DNA of 64,000 bases from Lysinibacillus sp. KCTC 33748 (GCF_002237755.1 NZ_MWSJ01000008.1:81976-145975), one strand, 5' to 3'; counted from the first letter of the stretch, positions 26,593 through 37,434 are shown. Program-made: numbers and translations. The notes: generated from the sequence alone by a model not told the origin.

Positions 26593-28284
26593 CTATCTCA
26601 TTTGTTTTTTTCGTTCATTCGCCATTTTTAGAAGCTCTGTTGCGTGCTGCAATGTTAAATCTGTAATTTCCGCTCCAGATATCATGCGACTGACTTCTTC
26701 GATACGAGCATTCGTATCTATTTCCAGCAATGACGTAAATGTTCGATCATGCTCGACTTCTTTTTTAATAAAATAATGATGATCAGCCATCGCAGCTACT
26801 TGTGGTAAATGCGAAATACATAAAACTTGAGAGTTAATGGATACTGCTGCAATTTTTTCTGCGATTGCTTGCGCTACGCGACCACTTACACCTGTATCTA
26901 CTTCATCAAAAATAATAGATGTAATGCCATTTGACGATGAGAAAATCGTCTTTAACGCAAGCATCATACGCGATAATTCTCCCCCAGAAGCAATTTTCGG
27001 CAAAGATTTTGGTGGCTCGCCTACATTCGTAGAAATATAAAAAATTACTTGATCTTTTCCGTTTGCATCAAAGAAAGATAATTCATCAAAATTAACAATA
27101 AATTTTGCTTTTTCCATATGTAATTCACGCAGCTCGGCCATAATAGCTTCACTTAAATTATGTGCAGCTTCTTTTCGAACAGTAGAAAGTTCTGCAGCAA
27201 GCTCCTCAAGTACCGTTTCCATTTCCAGCACTTTTCGTTCTTTCACTTGCAAAATTTCGTCTCGATTTAATAGTTCATTTAGCTCTGCTTTAATTTTATC
27301 GTAATACGCTAAAATCTCTTCAACTGTTGAGCCATATTTGCGCTTCAAATTTTGTAATAAGGCTAAACGTTGCTCAACCTCATTTAAACGGGCAGGATCA
27401 AATTCTAATTCGTCCAACACATTTTTAACCTGATACGCAGCATCTTGTAACGCATAAAATGCAGTAGTAACAGATTCGGATGCCTCTTTAAATTGTTCGT
27501 CAATAGTGGCAGCATCCTCTAAGGCTCCCATTGCATTGCCAATCCAGTCAAGGCCTTTCGATTCACCTTGAATGGCTTCATAAGCTGCACTGGAGCGTTC
27601 AAAAATCTTATTGAAATTCATTAGACGACGGCGTTCATCAAGAAGCTCATCTTCCTCGCCAAGCTTTAAATTGGCATCCTCCAGCTCTTTCATTTGGAAT
27701 TGATACAAATCAATACGTTGCGCCATTAACTGCTCATCAATCGAAATCGAAGCTAATTCTTTTTTTAGTGAACGATATTCATCATATTGAGAACTGTATG
27801 CCTCTTGAATTGGTGTAAGTTGTTCCTCGGCAAAATGATCAAGTAAAGAGATATGCTGCTTCTCATCCATTAATTCTTGATTTTCATGCTGACCATGAAT
27901 ATCGATAAGGCTAGCCCCAATATCACGTAAAACAGATAATGGCACAAGTTTACCGTTTACTCGACAAACACTTTTTCCAGAATCATTTAAATCACGGCGT
28001 AAAATAATGGTATCTTCTTCAATTTCAATGCCTGCCTCTTCAAGTTTCTTATGAACAGGATGCCCAGAACTTGAAATTTGAAATAAACCACCTAATTCTG
28101 CCTTTTTAGCTCCATGACGAATAAATTCGGTATTTCCTCGTCCGCCAGCAAGTAAATGCACTGCATCGATAATAATGGATTTCCCTGCTCCTGTTTCACC
28201 TGTTAAAACAGTTAAACCACCTGAAAAACTAACAGTTAAATCCTCGATGATGGCAAAGTTTCTTATACTTAGCTCTCTTAACAC
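26593..28284 (-). CDS. recN: DNA repair protein RecN
   Basis: A 563-residue SMC-like ATPase acting early in double-strand-break repair. N-terminal Walker A GETGAGKS (residues 29-36), a central coiled coil (about 150-370), and C-terminal signature SGGELSRMMLALK and Walker B TSIIFDEVDTGVSG; then CISHLPQVAAMAD. Length normal for the family. It lies 35 bp downstream of argR and is probably co-transcribed with it. Confidence 0.97.
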   Translation of the reverse strand: MLRELSIRNFAIIEDLTVSFSGGLTVLTGETGAGKSIIIDAVHLLAGGRGNTEFIRHGAKKAELGGLFQISSSGHPVHKKLEEAGIEIEEDTIILRRDLNDSGKSVCRVNGKLVPLSVLRDIGASLIDIHGQHENQELMDEKQHISLLDHFAEEQLTPIQEAYSSQYDEYRSLKKELASISIDEQLMAQRIDLYQFQMKELEDANLKLGEEDELLDERRRLMNFNKIFERSSAAYEAIQGESKGLDWIGNAMGALEDAATIDEQFKEASESVTTAFYALQDAAYQVKNVLDELEFDPARLNEVEQRLALLQNLKRKYGSTVEEILAYYDKIKAELNELLNRDEILQVKERKVLEMETVLEELAAELSTVRKEAAHNLSEAIMAELRELHMEKAKFIVNFDELSFFDANGKDQVIFYISTNVGEPPKSLPKIASGGELSRMMLALKTIFSSSNGITSIIFDEVDTGVSGRVAQAIAEKIAAVSINSQVLCISHLPQVAAMADHHYFIKKEVEHDRTFTSLLEIDTNARIEEVSRMISGAEITDLTLQHATELLKMANERKKQMR

Positions 28285-28319
28285 AAAATGTCACCTCTGT
28301 ATCAAATTACCCTGCTATT

Positions 28320-28769
28320 TTATAGCATTTCTAATAAGCGATTTTTAGTATTTTCACGCTCATCTTCATTACGACAAATAATTAATATAGTATCGTCTCC
28401 AGAAATAGTCCCTAAAATTTCAGGCCAATCTAAATGGTCTAGTAATGATGCAATAGCATTGGCATTACCAGGAAGAGCCTTCATAACTAAAAAGTGTGAT
28501 GCACCGTCAATGCTGACAAAAGCATCAGCTAACGCACGATGTAATTTTTGTATAGGATTGAATCGTTGGTCTGCGGGTAGGCTATATTTATAACGTCCAT
28601 CTTGTAAAGGTACTTTAACAAGATGAAGTTCTTTAATATCACGTGATACTGTTGCTTGTGTCACATTATAGCCTGCATCTTTTAAAAAATCGACTAAATC
28701 ATCTTGCGTTTCGATTTCATGATTGGCAATAATATCCCGAATTCGTATATGTCGTTGTCCTTTGTTCAT
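28320..28769 (-). CDS. argR: Arginine repressor ArgR/AhrC
   Basis: A 149-residue hexameric regulator of arginine synthesis and catabolism. N-terminal winged helix with [20 protein letters not shown]-terminal arginine-binding region with [10 protein letters not shown]. Very close to B. subtilis AhrC in length and sequence. The ATG at 28769 is chosen (GAGGTGA upstream); a GTG three codons earlier is possible. AT-rich TGAATA-like words just upstream (28790-28800) could be an autoregulatory ARG box, not certain. Confidence 0.96.
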   Translation of the reverse strand: MNKGQRHIRIRDIIANHEIETQDDLVDFLKDAGYNVTQATVSRDIKELHLVKVPLQDGRYKYSLPADQRFNPIQKLHRALADAFVSIDGASHFLVMKALPGNANAIASLLDHLDWPEILGTISGDDTILIICRNEDERENTKNRLLEML

Positions 28770-28837
28770 CTCGGTCACCTCTTATAAATAGTTGAATATT
28801 TGTATATTTACACTACCATTTTAAACATAAAAGCACA

Positions 28838-28870
28838 AGAAAAAACACGGCTCTGTAAACGAGCACGTGT
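28838..28870 (-). terminator. tlyA terminator
   Basis: On the minus strand ACACGTGCTC-GTTTACA-GAGCCGTGT is followed by TTTTT. The arm overlaps the tlyA stop codon region. Confidence 0.7.
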
Positions 28871-29688
28871 TATTTTAGTGCACTATGCGCTTCTTCAACG
28901 AGTGTATTAAAAGCTGTATATGCAGAGACATCTTCATCACCAATAGGATTCACTAAATGGAATAAAAATTCAATATTCCCCTCGCCTCCTGTAATTGGCG
29001 AAAACGAAGCATCCTTAACGACAAAGCCAACCTCTGTCGCCATTGCAGCTGTCTTTTCTAAAACATCTAAATGTACTTTTTTATCACGAACAATACCTTT
29101 TTTACCGACATTCTCTTTCCCAGCCTCAAACTGAGGCTTTACAAGTGCCATTACATCGCCACCTGGCATTAACAATGTTTTTAAGACAGGTAAAATAAGT
29201 GATAATGAAATAAAGCTGACATCAATTGTTGCAAAGTCTGGTAAGCCCTCTGTTAAATCTGGCGCTGTCGTATAACGGAAATTTGTTTTTTCCATGACAG
29301 TTACACGTTCATCAGAACGGATTTTCCATGCTAGTTGGTTGGAACCAACGTCCAATGCATAGCAATGTCTTGCACCATTTTGTAATGCACAATCGGTAAA
29401 TCCTCCTGTAGAGGAGCCAATATCTAGCATTAGCTTCCCCTCTACAGACATATCAAAAATTTGTAGCGCTTTTTCTAGCTTCAAGCCGCCACGGCTAACA
29501 TATTTTAAATCAGAGCCTTTTACTTGTAGCGGTGCATCAATAGCGATTTTTTCCCCCGCCTTATCGATACGAATTTCATTAGAAAAAACAAGCCCTGCCA
29601 TAATAGAGCGCTTTGCTTTTTCTCGCGTTTCGCAAAGCCCACGCTCTACAAGTAAAATGTCTACACGTTCTTTTGGATGTTTTGTCAT
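28870..29688 (-). CDS. tlyA: TlyA family rRNA methyltransferase/hemolysin (YqxC)
   Basis: A 272-residue protein: N-terminal S4 RNA-binding domain (RVDILLVERGLCETREKAKR) and FtsJ-type SAM methyltransferase domain (LMLDIGSSTGGFTDCALQNG). Homologues 2'-O-methylate rRNA; the family is also annotated as hemolysin. Its start codon overlaps the dxs stop by 1 nt (TAATG-type coupling), so both are in the dxs-ispA-xse operon. Confidence 0.92.
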   Translation of the reverse strand: MTKHPKERVDILLVERGLCETREKAKRSIMAGLVFSNEIRIDKAGEKIAIDAPLQVKGSDLKYVSRGGLKLEKALQIFDMSVEGKLMLDIGSSTGGFTDCALQNGARHCYALDVGSNQLAWKIRSDERVTVMEKTNFRYTTAPDLTEGLPDFATIDVSFISLSLILPVLKTLLMPGGDVMALVKPQFEAGKENVGKKGIVRDKKVHLDVLEKTAAMATEVGFVVKDASFSPITGGEGNIEFLFHLVNPIGDEDVSAYTAFNTLVEEAHSALK

Positions 29689-31589
29689 TATTTATTCAAA
29701 CCTACTTGCTGTTTTTGTTGAAGTAACACATGCATTCGTGCCACTGTATCTTCAGCCGTCATATGAATTTCAGCGAGAAGCTGGTCTACATTACCATGCT
29801 CAATAAAATGATCCGGTATACCCATACGATCGATCAGTGCAGTTAAATAGCCATGGTCATGGGCAAATTCTAATACACCACTACCAAAACCACCTTTTAG
29901 AACCGCCTCTTCAATCGTTAATATTGGTTTACGGCTTGATAATATACGATGAAGCATATCCTCATCCATTGGTTTAATGAAACGAGCATTGACTACTTCT
30001 ATCTCTACACCTTGCTGTGCTAAAATACCGGCTGCTTCCATTGCCATTGGAATCGTCGTACCAAAGGTTAAGATCGTAGCATCCTTACCTTCACGTAACA
30101 CTTCCCAGCTACCAATTGGTAACGTCTTAAGCTCATCGTCTAACGGAACGCCTATGCCATTACCTCGTGGATAACGTAACGCAATTGGACCACCATCATA
30201 TTCAATGGCTGTTTTCACCATATGCTGGCCTTCATTTTCATCTTTTGGCATCATAATTGTCATATTTGGAATATGACGAAGGAATGCAATATCAAATACA
30301 CCTTGATGGGTTTCACCGTCTGCGCCAACTAAGCCTGCACGGTCAATTCCTATAAAGACATTTAAGTTTGGACGTGCGATATCATGTAATACTTGGTCAT
30401 AGGCACGTTGAAGGAACGTTGAGTAAATGGCTAAAAATGGTTTCATTTTTTGCGTCGCTAGACCTGCTGCCATCGTGGCTGCATGTTGTTCGGCAATCCC
30501 CACATCAAAGAAACGCTCTGGGAAATCCTTTTGGATACCTTGTAGTTTCGAGCCCACCGGCATTGCAGGTGTAATTGTGACAATTCGTTTATCTTCATGT
30601 GCAATTTTACGAACAGTCTCGGCAACCAAACTACTCCAAGCTGGACCTTTCGTCTCTGATTTTACAAAGGCACCATTTTCAATTTTATAAGGACCTGTCC
30701 CATGCCAATTACCGATTGTATCATCTTCAGCTGGTTTATAACCTTTGCCCTTTTTCGTAATCACATGAACAAGCACTGGACCTTTTACTTTTTTAGCTTG
30801 TGATAAAGTTGCCTCAAGAGCTTCGAAATCATGTCCATCAATCGGCCCTAGATATTTAAAGCCTAACTCCTCAAAGAACACACCTGATACCACTAAATAT
30901 TTTAAGCTATCCTTTAAGCGTTCAGCAGTTGAAGCAAGCTTACCGCCTAGCACAGGAATCTTATTCATAAGGGATTCCAGTTCTTCTTTTGCTTTTGAAT
31001 ATTCTTTGGCTGTACGAAGACGTCCCAGTACATTGTGTAACGCTCCGACGTTTGGAGCGATTGACATTTCATTATCATTTAAAATGACAATCATATTCGT
31101 TTCAGCATGACCGATATGGTTTAATGCCTCTAGTGCCATACCACCTGTTAAAGCTCCATCTCCAATAATTGGTATCACGAAGTTCTTTTCATTTTTAATA
31201 TCACGTGCTGCAGCCATACCCATAGCTGCTGACAAAGATGTCGAGCTATGACCCGTCTCCCACTCATCATGTTCACTCTCCACATGCTTTGGAAAACCAC
31301 AAAGTCCTTTGAACTGACGTAATGTGTCAAATTGACTTGCACGACCTGTCAAAATTTTGTGCACGTAAGCTTGGTGGCCAACATCCCATAAAAACTTATC
31401 TTGTGGACTGTCAAACATTTTATGGAGCATAATCGTTAACTCCACAACACCCAGGTTCGGCCCGATATGACCACCTGTGACAGAACATTTTTCGATTAAG
31501 AAGGCACGAATTTCTTGTGCAAGTCGCTCAAGCTCCTTCTTATCTAAGTTTTTTAAAAAGGCTGGACTAGTTATCTTATTTAAATCCAC
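29688..31589 (-). CDS. dxs: 1-deoxy-D-xylulose-5-phosphate synthase
   Basis: Thiamine-dependent first enzyme of the MEP isoprenoid pathway (pyruvate + glyceraldehyde-3-phosphate to DXP). 633 residues with [16 protein letters not shown] motif [15 protein letters not shown], and [15 protein letters not shown]. The GTG at 31589 ([14 protein letters not shown]) is chosen because AAGGTGTG lies just upstream and it matches the family N-terminus; the frame extends 11 codons to 31622 without a ribosome-binding site. Confidence 0.95.
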   Translation of the reverse strand: MDLNKITSPAFLKNLDKKELERLAQEIRAFLIEKCSVTGGHIGPNLGVVELTIMLHKMFDSPQDKFLWDVGHQAYVHKILTGRASQFDTLRQFKGLCGFPKHVESEHDEWETGHSSTSLSAAMGMAAARDIKNEKNFVIPIIGDGALTGGMALEALNHIGHAETNMIVILNDNEMSIAPNVGALHNVLGRLRTAKEYSKAKEELESLMNKIPVLGGKLASTAERLKDSLKYLVVSGVFFEELGFKYLGPIDGHDFEALEATLSQAKKVKGPVLVHVITKKGKGYKPAEDDTIGNWHGTGPYKIENGAFVKSETKGPAWSSLVAETVRKIAHEDKRIVTITPAMPVGSKLQGIQKDFPERFFDVGIAEQHAATMAAGLATQKMKPFLAIYSTFLQRAYDQVLHDIARPNLNVFIGIDRAGLVGADGETHQGVFDIAFLRHIPNMTIMMPKDENEGQHMVKTAIEYDGGPIALRYPRGNGIGVPLDDELKTLPIGSWEVLREGKDATILTFGTTIPMAMEAAGILAQQGVEIEVVNARFIKPMDEDMLHRILSSRKPILTIEEAVLKGGFGSGVLEFAHDHGYLTALIDRMGIPDHFIEHGNVDQLLAEIHMTAEDTVARMHVLLQQKQQVGLNK

Positions 31590-31753
31590 CTTTCTCACAC
31601 ACCTTTTCAATAAATTATTCACCGTAATTGTGTTTCCACCATTATAACAGTGTTATCAATATGCTAAAAGTACGAACACTTTATTGTTTGCACATTGGCA
31701 AACGCCCTCACCTATTCTAGCATACTCTATGCCTTTAACGCCTCGTTTTTATC

Positions 31754-32635
31754 CTAGTTTTTACGATGAACAATATAGGCTGCAAAATCACGTAATAAGC
31801 TGGCATCCACTTGCAATTTATCTAGTGCGTTATTGGCATGCTGATAATGCTCAGCAAGCTTTTCCTTTGCCCCATCTAAAGTTAGCAGAGCTGGGTATGT
31901 GCTTTTATCACTTGCTACATCTTTACCTGCAGTTTTCCCTAGTTCTTCTGTAGTTCCCTCAATATCTAAAATATCGTCTTGAATTTGGAAGGCAAGGCCG
32001 ATATGATGCGCATATTCTTTTAAAGTTTCGCGCTCTTCTTGCGATACATCAGCTAACACCGCTCCCGCTTCAATACTAAATCGTAGTAAAGCACCCGTTT
32101 TATTAATATGGACATGCTCAAGCTCAGCTAAGTTCAGCTGACGCTTTTCACCTTCTATATCGAGTACTTGACCCCCAACCATACCTTCTGCACCAGCTGC
32201 TTTACTTAACAGACCGACAAGTTCAATACGTTTTTCAGCTGATACTTCCATGCGTGCTAAAATGCCAAACGCAAGTGTATTCAATGCATCACCTGCAAGT
32301 GTCGCTAATGCATCGCCATAAACTTTATGGTTTGTCGGCTTACCTCGACGGAAATCGTCATTATCCATACTTGGTAAATCATCATGGATTAACGAATACG
32401 TATGGATGATTTCAATGACTGATCCTACAGTTAAACCATTCTTTAAATTTTGTTTGTATAGTTCAAGAACAGCCAAAACGAAAAGAGGGCGAATACGTTT
32501 ACCTCCAGCTTTTAATGAATAAAGCATTGACTCTTTTAAATTGGCTGGTGCGTCAATTTTCTCAACTAGTGTAAACATTTCAGCTTCAACTTGTGGTATG
32601 TTGCTTTCAATAAAATGCTTTAATTGCTCGTTCAT
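31754..32635 (-). CDS. ispA: Farnesyl diphosphate synthase (IspA)
   Basis: A 293-residue trans-prenyltransferase condensing IPP with DMAPP/GPP to farnesyl diphosphate. First aspartate-rich motif DDLPSMD (residues 85-91), second motif QIQDDILD near 220, KAGGKRIRP substrate loop at 42-50. Four bp downstream of xseB, so in the xseA-xseB-ispA-dxs-tlyA operon. Confidence 0.95.
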   Translation of the reverse strand: MNEQLKHFIESNIPQVEAEMFTLVEKIDAPANLKESMLYSLKAGGKRIRPLFVLAVLELYKQNLKNGLTVGSVIEIIHTYSLIHDDLPSMDNDDFRRGKPTNHKVYGDALATLAGDALNTLAFGILARMEVSAEKRIELVGLLSKAAGAEGMVGGQVLDIEGEKRQLNLAELEHVHINKTGALLRFSIEAGAVLADVSQEERETLKEYAHHIGLAFQIQDDILDIEGTTEELGKTAGKDVASDKSTYPALLTLDGAKEKLAEHYQHANNALDKLQVDASLLRDFAAYIVHRKN

Positions 32636-32638
32636 TTC

Positions 32639-32872
32639 TTAGTTCTCTCCCTTTAGTGGATCAAATGCTGTCGTTTCACCTGTCTCTTGGACAATTGAAA
32701 TTAACTGCTCTTCAGCATTTTGTAGCTTGCTATGGCAAAATTGCGAAAGCTCCATGCCTTGTTTATATAAATCAATCGCATTTTCTAGCGGCACATCACC
32801 TTGCTCTAGCTGGCGGACAATTTCCTCAAGTGCCGTCATTGCTTCTGCGAAAGTTTGTTGTTTCTCTGCCAC
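32639..32872 (-). CDS. xseB: Exodeoxyribonuclease VII small subunit
   Basis: A 77-residue helical protein with the family pattern MTALEEIVRQLEQGDVPLEN and LYKQGMELSQFCHSKLQNAE. Forms the ssDNA exonuclease with XseA; the genes are 2 bp apart. Confidence 0.95.
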   Translation of the reverse strand: MAEKQQTFAEAMTALEEIVRQLEQGDVPLENAIDLYKQGMELSQFCHSKLQNAEEQLISIVQETGETTAFDPLKGEN

Positions 32873-32874
32873 AA

Positions 32875-34227
32875 TTATTCCCCCTCATTTTTAGGCAAGA
32901 TCTTTACCACATCAGCAATTACCTTTCCATCATGGAAAGAAAGTGTTAATTGATCCTGTGGCTTAACATCAGCTGCTGATTTCAACATTTGTTGATCTTT
33001 ATAAGCTACCGTAAAGCCCCTTGTTAATATGGCAAGCGGATTCAATGCTTCTAAAGTTCTGACGGTTGCCTCAAATTGTTGTTTTTGCTTCGTTACATAA
33101 TGTGTTTTAGCACGAGTTAATTGTTGGACATGTGCTTCTAGCTCTCGTTGATGGAAAGCTAATGCTTTTTTCGGTGAGTGCTGCTCTACTGCACTACGTA
33201 ATTGTTGAAACTGCGCTGTTTTCTTCATTAAATCGACCTGCATTGCTTTTTGCAATCCCGACTCAAGTTGTGCTAGCCTTTCCGTAAATGGTCGATATAG
33301 ACGTTCTGGCATTGACAGCGGATATGACTGTTGGAGCTTATTTAGACGTTGCCGTTCTGCAATAAGTTGCGCTCTTACAATTTGGTGGAGCTGTGATTTT
33401 TGTGTAAGTACCCGCTGAAATAAATCCTGTTGATCAGGTACAGCCATCTCAGCCGCTGCTGTTGGTGTCGGTGCACGCAAATCAGCTACATAATCCGCTA
33501 TAGTTGTATCTGTTTCATGACCTACTGCACTAATAATAGGGATACGACTTTCAAAAATCGCTCTTGCGACAACTTCCTCATTAAATGCCCATAAATCCTC
33601 AATCGATCCTCCACCACGCCCAACAATCAGTACATCACAACTCGCATCAATATTTGCGCTCTCAATATTGCGAACAATATTTGGCGCTGCTTGTGCTCCC
33701 TGTACAAGGGTAGGATAAATAAAAATTTCAGCAAGTGGATAACGTCTCTTTAATGTTGTACAGATATCTCGAATGGCTGCACCTGTTGTCGACGTTAAAA
33801 CCCCGATTTTTTCAGGAAATCTCGGAATTGGTTGTTTCCATTCAGGTTTAAAAAGCCCTTCTTTTTGTAACTGCTCTTTCAGCTGGTTAAAGGCAACAAA
33901 CAAGCTACCGATTCCATCTGGTTGCATTTCCTGTACATATAGTTGATATGTACCGTAGCCTTCGTAAACGTTTACATCTCCACGAATAAATACTTGCATA
34001 CCTTCCTTAGGTTCAAACGCCAACTTTCCGGCTGCTGATTTAAACATTGTAGCCGCAATCCTTGCTCCATCATCCTTTAATGTAAAGTAAATATGCCCCG
34101 ATTGATGAATCTTGACATTGGATAACTCTCCCTTTACATAGACTTCACGTAAATGCGGATCAGCATCAAATTTCCGTTTAATATATTTTGTTAATGCTTT
34201 TACAGTTAAATAAGAAGCAGATGTCAT
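32875..34227 (-). CDS. xseA: Exodeoxyribonuclease VII large subunit
   Basis: A 450-residue nuclease. N-terminal OB fold (about 5-100, YLTVKALTKYIKRKFDADPH), catalytic domain with DVLIVGRGGGSIEDLWAFNEE and SAVGHETDTTIADYVADLRAPTPTAAAE-type residues, and a long C-terminal coiled coil. It opens the operon that runs down to tlyA. Confidence 0.95.
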   Translation of the reverse strand: MTSASYLTVKALTKYIKRKFDADPHLREVYVKGELSNVKIHQSGHIYFTLKDDGARIAATMFKSAAGKLAFEPKEGMQVFIRGDVNVYEGYGTYQLYVQEMQPDGIGSLFVAFNQLKEQLQKEGLFKPEWKQPIPRFPEKIGVLTSTTGAAIRDICTTLKRRYPLAEIFIYPTLVQGAQAAPNIVRNIESANIDASCDVLIVGRGGGSIEDLWAFNEEVVARAIFESRIPIISAVGHETDTTIADYVADLRAPTPTAAAEMAVPDQQDLFQRVLTQKSQLHQIVRAQLIAERQRLNKLQQSYPLSMPERLYRPFTERLAQLESGLQKAMQVDLMKKTAQFQQLRSAVEQHSPKKALAFHQRELEAHVQQLTRAKTHYVTKQKQQFEATVRTLEALNPLAILTRGFTVAYKDQQMLKSAADVKPQDQLTLSFHDGKVIADVVKILPKNEGE

Positions 34228-34434
34228 TTTTCCGGCTCCTTTACTAAAATCAAGTTTTTCACAAAACTACACCTATCATAACATTTTTTATTGTGCCTGA
34301 CGTGCCAAAATGCAGTTTCGCTTGAAAAAACGACTGTCTTTCATAGAATTGAAAACCTTACTATAACATATCTTAAGATCTCGTATTAGATAAAGTATGT
34401 CTTTTCGACGAAATAAGGGGTGGAGTTGCGTTTC
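34228..34434. other. xseA upstream region
   Basis: About 200 bp with no ORF. It should contain the xseA operon promoter, but no clear consensus pair stands out. Confidence 0.4.
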
Positions 34435-34612
34435 TACTGAGTGCTTTGCTGGGGAGCGGATAGAAGAGTCCGAGTGACGGTAAGAAGACGGAGTGAGGGA
34501 AAAAGCAGCTTCGACGACGGATAAAACAGGCGAAGTGACGGATTGAAACGACGGAACGACGGTATGAAAATGAAACGACGGATAGAATCGTCGAAATGAT
34601 GGATAGAAGTCA
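34435..34612. repeat. Degenerate GACGGA tandem repeat
   Basis: Around ten degenerate units of about 16-20 bp built on GACGG(A/T)TA(G/A)AA with interspersed GAAGTGACGG and GAATCGTCGAA. G/C content is clearly higher than in the flanks, with strong purine bias on the plus strand. Not coding. Lies between the 5' end of xseA and the 3' end of uppP. Confidence 0.6.
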
Positions 34613-34645
34613 AAAACCTACCATTTCATTTTCTCAACTAACAAG

Positions 34646-34680
34646 AAAACCTCATAACTATTTAAAGTTATGAGGCATTT
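34646..34680 (-). terminator. uppP terminator
   Basis: CCTCATAACT-ATTT-AAAGTTATGAGG with poly-T on the minus strand side, a few bp after the uppP stop. Confidence 0.8.
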
Positions 34681-34684
34681 TAAA

Positions 34685-35500
34685 TTAATAAAATATTAAA
34701 AGAAGCGTACCTACAAGAAAGCAATAATATGTAAAGTAGCTAAGCTTGCCACTTTTCATGATTCCCATAAACCAACGCATTGCAAAATAAGTCATAAATA
34801 ATGTCGCAATAAATGTCGCAGCATAAGGAATTGCTAATGCACTTTTATTTGGCTCATCTAAAAAATCTGAAATCCCAAGGACAACCCCACCAAGACTTAC
34901 AGGAATATAAAGCATGAAGGAAAATCGTAAAGCAGTTTCCTGTTTCATACCAACTGCAATGGCTGAAATAATCGTTGCTCCTGAACGACTAATACCAGGA
35001 GTTAATGCTACAGCTTGACCAAGACCGACGATGATGGCGTCTTTTGCAGTCAAATCCGCATCCCTTTTCGTACCACGCATATTACGGATTAGCCATAAGG
35101 CAATACCTGTCACAAATAGCATAAGTGCAATCGTTGTCATACTAACATTATCCGCAATAACATCACTTAATAAAACACCTAAAATGCCCGCTGGAATAGA
35201 ACCAATCACAATGAATATGGAAAAACGAAAATCCGCTTTATATCGATTCTCTCCCGTTTTAAGATAAAGGAAAAAATTTGTGATGAGTCGGATAATATCC
35301 TCTCGATAAATATAGACAATAGCTAGTAAAGATGCAGTGTTCGTTAAAATAGCAAAAGTAAATCCTTGCTCACCAAGACCAAGAATTTCACTTGCAATCA
35401 TAACATGCCCGCTTGATGATACAGGAATTGGCTCGGTAAATCCTTGGACAAGACCGATAATAATATGTTTGATAATCAGTATTAAATCTATGTTTTCCAT
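34685..35500 (-). CDS. uppP: Undecaprenyl-diphosphatase (UppP/BacA)
   Basis: A 271-residue polytopic membrane enzyme that recycles the undecaprenyl-phosphate lipid carrier for cell-wall synthesis; high copy gives bacitracin resistance. Catalytic motifs GFTEPIPVSSSGH (near residue 20-32) and TPGISRSGAT (about 165-175) are intact. The ATG at 35500 follows GGGAGG; an upstream ATG at 35518 is less likely. The first motif has TEPIP where TEFLP is most common. It is inserted between xseA and folD, with its own terminator, unlike the B. subtilis order. Confidence 0.93.
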   Translation of the reverse strand: MENIDLILIIKHIIIGLVQGFTEPIPVSSSGHVMIASEILGLGEQGFTFAILTNTASLLAIVYIYREDIIRLITNFFLYLKTGENRYKADFRFSIFIVIGSIPAGILGVLLSDVIADNVSMTTIALMLFVTGIALWLIRNMRGTKRDADLTAKDAIIVGLGQAVALTPGISRSGATIISAIAVGMKQETALRFSFMLYIPVSLGGVVLGISDFLDEPNKSALAIPYAATFIATLFMTYFAMRWFMGIMKSGKLSYFTYYCFLVGTLLLIFY

Positions 35501-35587
35501 AAAAACCTCCCTATTCATATGTATGACCCAAACGTTATATTAGACGTTAAAAACAACGTGAAAGTTCTCGAAATACTTAATCATACA

Positions 35588-35622
35588 AAAAAGCTATCTC
35601 AAAAAATTGAGATAGCTTTTTA
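35588..35622 (-). terminator. folD terminator
   Basis: AAAAGCTATCTCAA-AAAA-TTGAGATAGCTTTT just after the folD stop. Symmetrical, works on both strands. Confidence 0.8.
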
Positions 35623-35639
35623 TAAAGAGTCATTCAAAA

Positions 35640-36506
35640 TTATAGCTTAACTATATGTTCAAGCTTATTTTCTGCTGCTTGAACAGTGTTGAATAGTAAC
35701 ATCGTAATTGTCATTGGTCCTACACCGCCTGGTACAGGTGTTATATGAGACGCAATTCCATCTACCTCATTGAAGTTTACGTCACCGCAAAGCTTGTTGT
35801 TTTCATCACGATTGATTCCAACATCTATCACAACTGCGCCTTCTTTAACATGCTCTTTTGTAATAAAGTTCGCACGTCCAACTGCCGCAATTAAAATATC
35901 TGCTTGTTTAGTGAACGAAGGTAAATTTGGTGTTTTGGAATGCGTATATGTCACAGTTGCATCCTTTTGTAGTAGAAGTTGTCCCATTGGCTTCCCAACG
36001 ATATGACTACGCCCTACGATGACCGCATGCTTTCCTGCTATTTCGATTCCTGAAAATTCAAGAAGCTTCATTACGCCAAACGGTGTACAAGGCAAAAATG
36101 TTTCTTGGCCAAGCATCATTTTCCCAACACTTACCGGTGAGAAGCCATCAACGTCTTTTTCAACAGCAATTGTGGCAATAACAATATCCTCATCAATATG
36201 TTTTGGGAGTGGTAATTGTACTAAAATACCATGAATATCTTCACGATTATTTAATAATTCAATTTGTGCTAATAATGATTCTTGTGTAGTTTCTTCTGGT
36301 AGTTTGATTAGCTCTGAAAACATACCGATGGCTTCACAAGATTTTTGCTTATTTCTCACATATGTAGCTGAGGCTTGGTTGTCTCCTACTAAAACAACCG
36401 CTAAGCCTGGTGTTAATCCTTGCTCTTTTAAACGCGTTACTCGCTCTGCTACTGAATTACGAATTTCTTGACCAATTTCTTTACCATTAATAATTGCACT
36501 TGACAT
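35640..36506 (-). CDS. folD: Methylenetetrahydrofolate dehydrogenase/cyclohydrolase
   Basis: A 288-residue bifunctional one-carbon enzyme. YVRNK (Tyr49, Lys53) and the NAD(P) region [18 protein letters not shown], then [11 protein letters not shown] and [15 protein letters not shown]. Downstream of nusB in the conserved order. Confidence 0.96.
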   Translation of the reverse strand: MSSAIINGKEIGQEIRNSVAERVTRLKEQGLTPGLAVVLVGDNQASATYVRNKQKSCEAIGMFSELIKLPEETTQESLLAQIELLNNREDIHGILVQLPLPKHIDEDIVIATIAVEKDVDGFSPVSVGKMMLGQETFLPCTPFGVMKLLEFSGIEIAGKHAVIVGRSHIVGKPMGQLLLQKDATVTYTHSKTPNLPSFTKQADILIAAVGRANFITKEHVKEGAVVIDVGINRDENNKLCGDVNFNEVDGIASHITPVPGGVGPMTITMLLFNTVQAAENKLEHIVKL

Positions 36507-36539
36507 AGACCTTAGTTACTCCTTCCAATTCAACACATG

Positions 36540-36920
36540 TTATTGTTCTGTAAATTTAGAAAGTACGCCATTAACAAATTTAGACGAACCATCGTCGCCA
36601 AATGTTTTGCATAACTCGATTGCTTCATTAAGTACTACTCTTTTTGGTGTTTCTGGCATGTATAAAATTTCGTATACAGCTAGACGTAAAACCGTTCTTT
36701 CAATTTTAGGTAAACGGGCAAGCGACCACTTTTCAAGATGCTGTTCTAAAGCAGCATCGATTTCCTCCAAATGTTCAACTGTTCCAGTAACAATCTTTTC
36801 ATAGAAGACATTTGTTGGTTGGCCTTTAATATGACCCATTGCTTCTTCTACTGTTAGATCGGTATTGTCTAGCTGAAACAAAACTTGCAACGCTTTTTCG
36901 CGTGCTTCATGTCGTTTCAT
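36540..36920 (-). CDS. nusB: Transcription antitermination factor NusB
   Basis: A 126-residue helical NusB with RREKALQVLFQLD-like start (KRHEAREKALQVLFQLD) and LRLAVYEILYMPETPKRVVLNEAIEL. Works with NusE on rRNA antitermination. 33 bp upstream of folD. Confidence 0.95.
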   Translation of the reverse strand: MKRHEAREKALQVLFQLDNTDLTVEEAMGHIKGQPTNVFYEKIVTGTVEHLEEIDAALEQHLEKWSLARLPKIERTVLRLAVYEILYMPETPKRVVLNEAIELCKTFGDDGSSKFVNGVLSKFTEQ

Positions 36921-37434
36921 GTAAAGCTCTCCTTCTTAAGTGGCATTAAGGTTTATAATAGCATAAATTCGTAAGAGAAACACGAATTCAAGCAAGTTTT
37001 CAATAATCTGATACCTTTTCCAAGCAACTTTTTGCTTATTTTAACACCCTGCAATTAACTTTACTAAGAAATATATTGAAATTAAAAAATCATCCTTTAT
37101 TATTTAAATACCAAGAATGTTATAATTAAGGAAATTAATTATCATCTTTTGAGGTGTTTATTACAGTACAAGCTGCAAAAGAACTTTCAAATTATATGAA
37201 GGGAAGGAACAATATAAACAATTCAAAGAACGCAAATCGCACCTATTTTATTGCGATGATTGTAAACATAAAATTCGTTTTGATGCGATACGAAACTTCT
37301 TTAGCTCTTACTAGTAAAGGCATTTTATGAATGGACTTAGAAAAATAACTATGCCTGCCCCATTACCTTCGGAGCATTATAGAAATATAAAACACTTTGT
37401 ATAACCGCGACGAATACTTCCACACTATAAAAAT
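36921..37434. other. Intergenic region with a decayed zinc-finger gene remnant
   Basis: At 37147-37312 a frameshifted plus-strand sequence reads ITVQAAKEL, then FKLYEGKEQYKQFKERKSH and LFYCDDCKHKIRFDAIRNFF followed by a stop. The CDDC pair suggests a zinc-ribbon, YlaI-like protein fragment. The rest shows no gene. Confidence 0.35.

Noticed and set aside
34435..34612. CRISPR array at the GACGG repeats
   Set aside because: Units are too short (16-20 bp), degenerate and contiguous, with no spacers.
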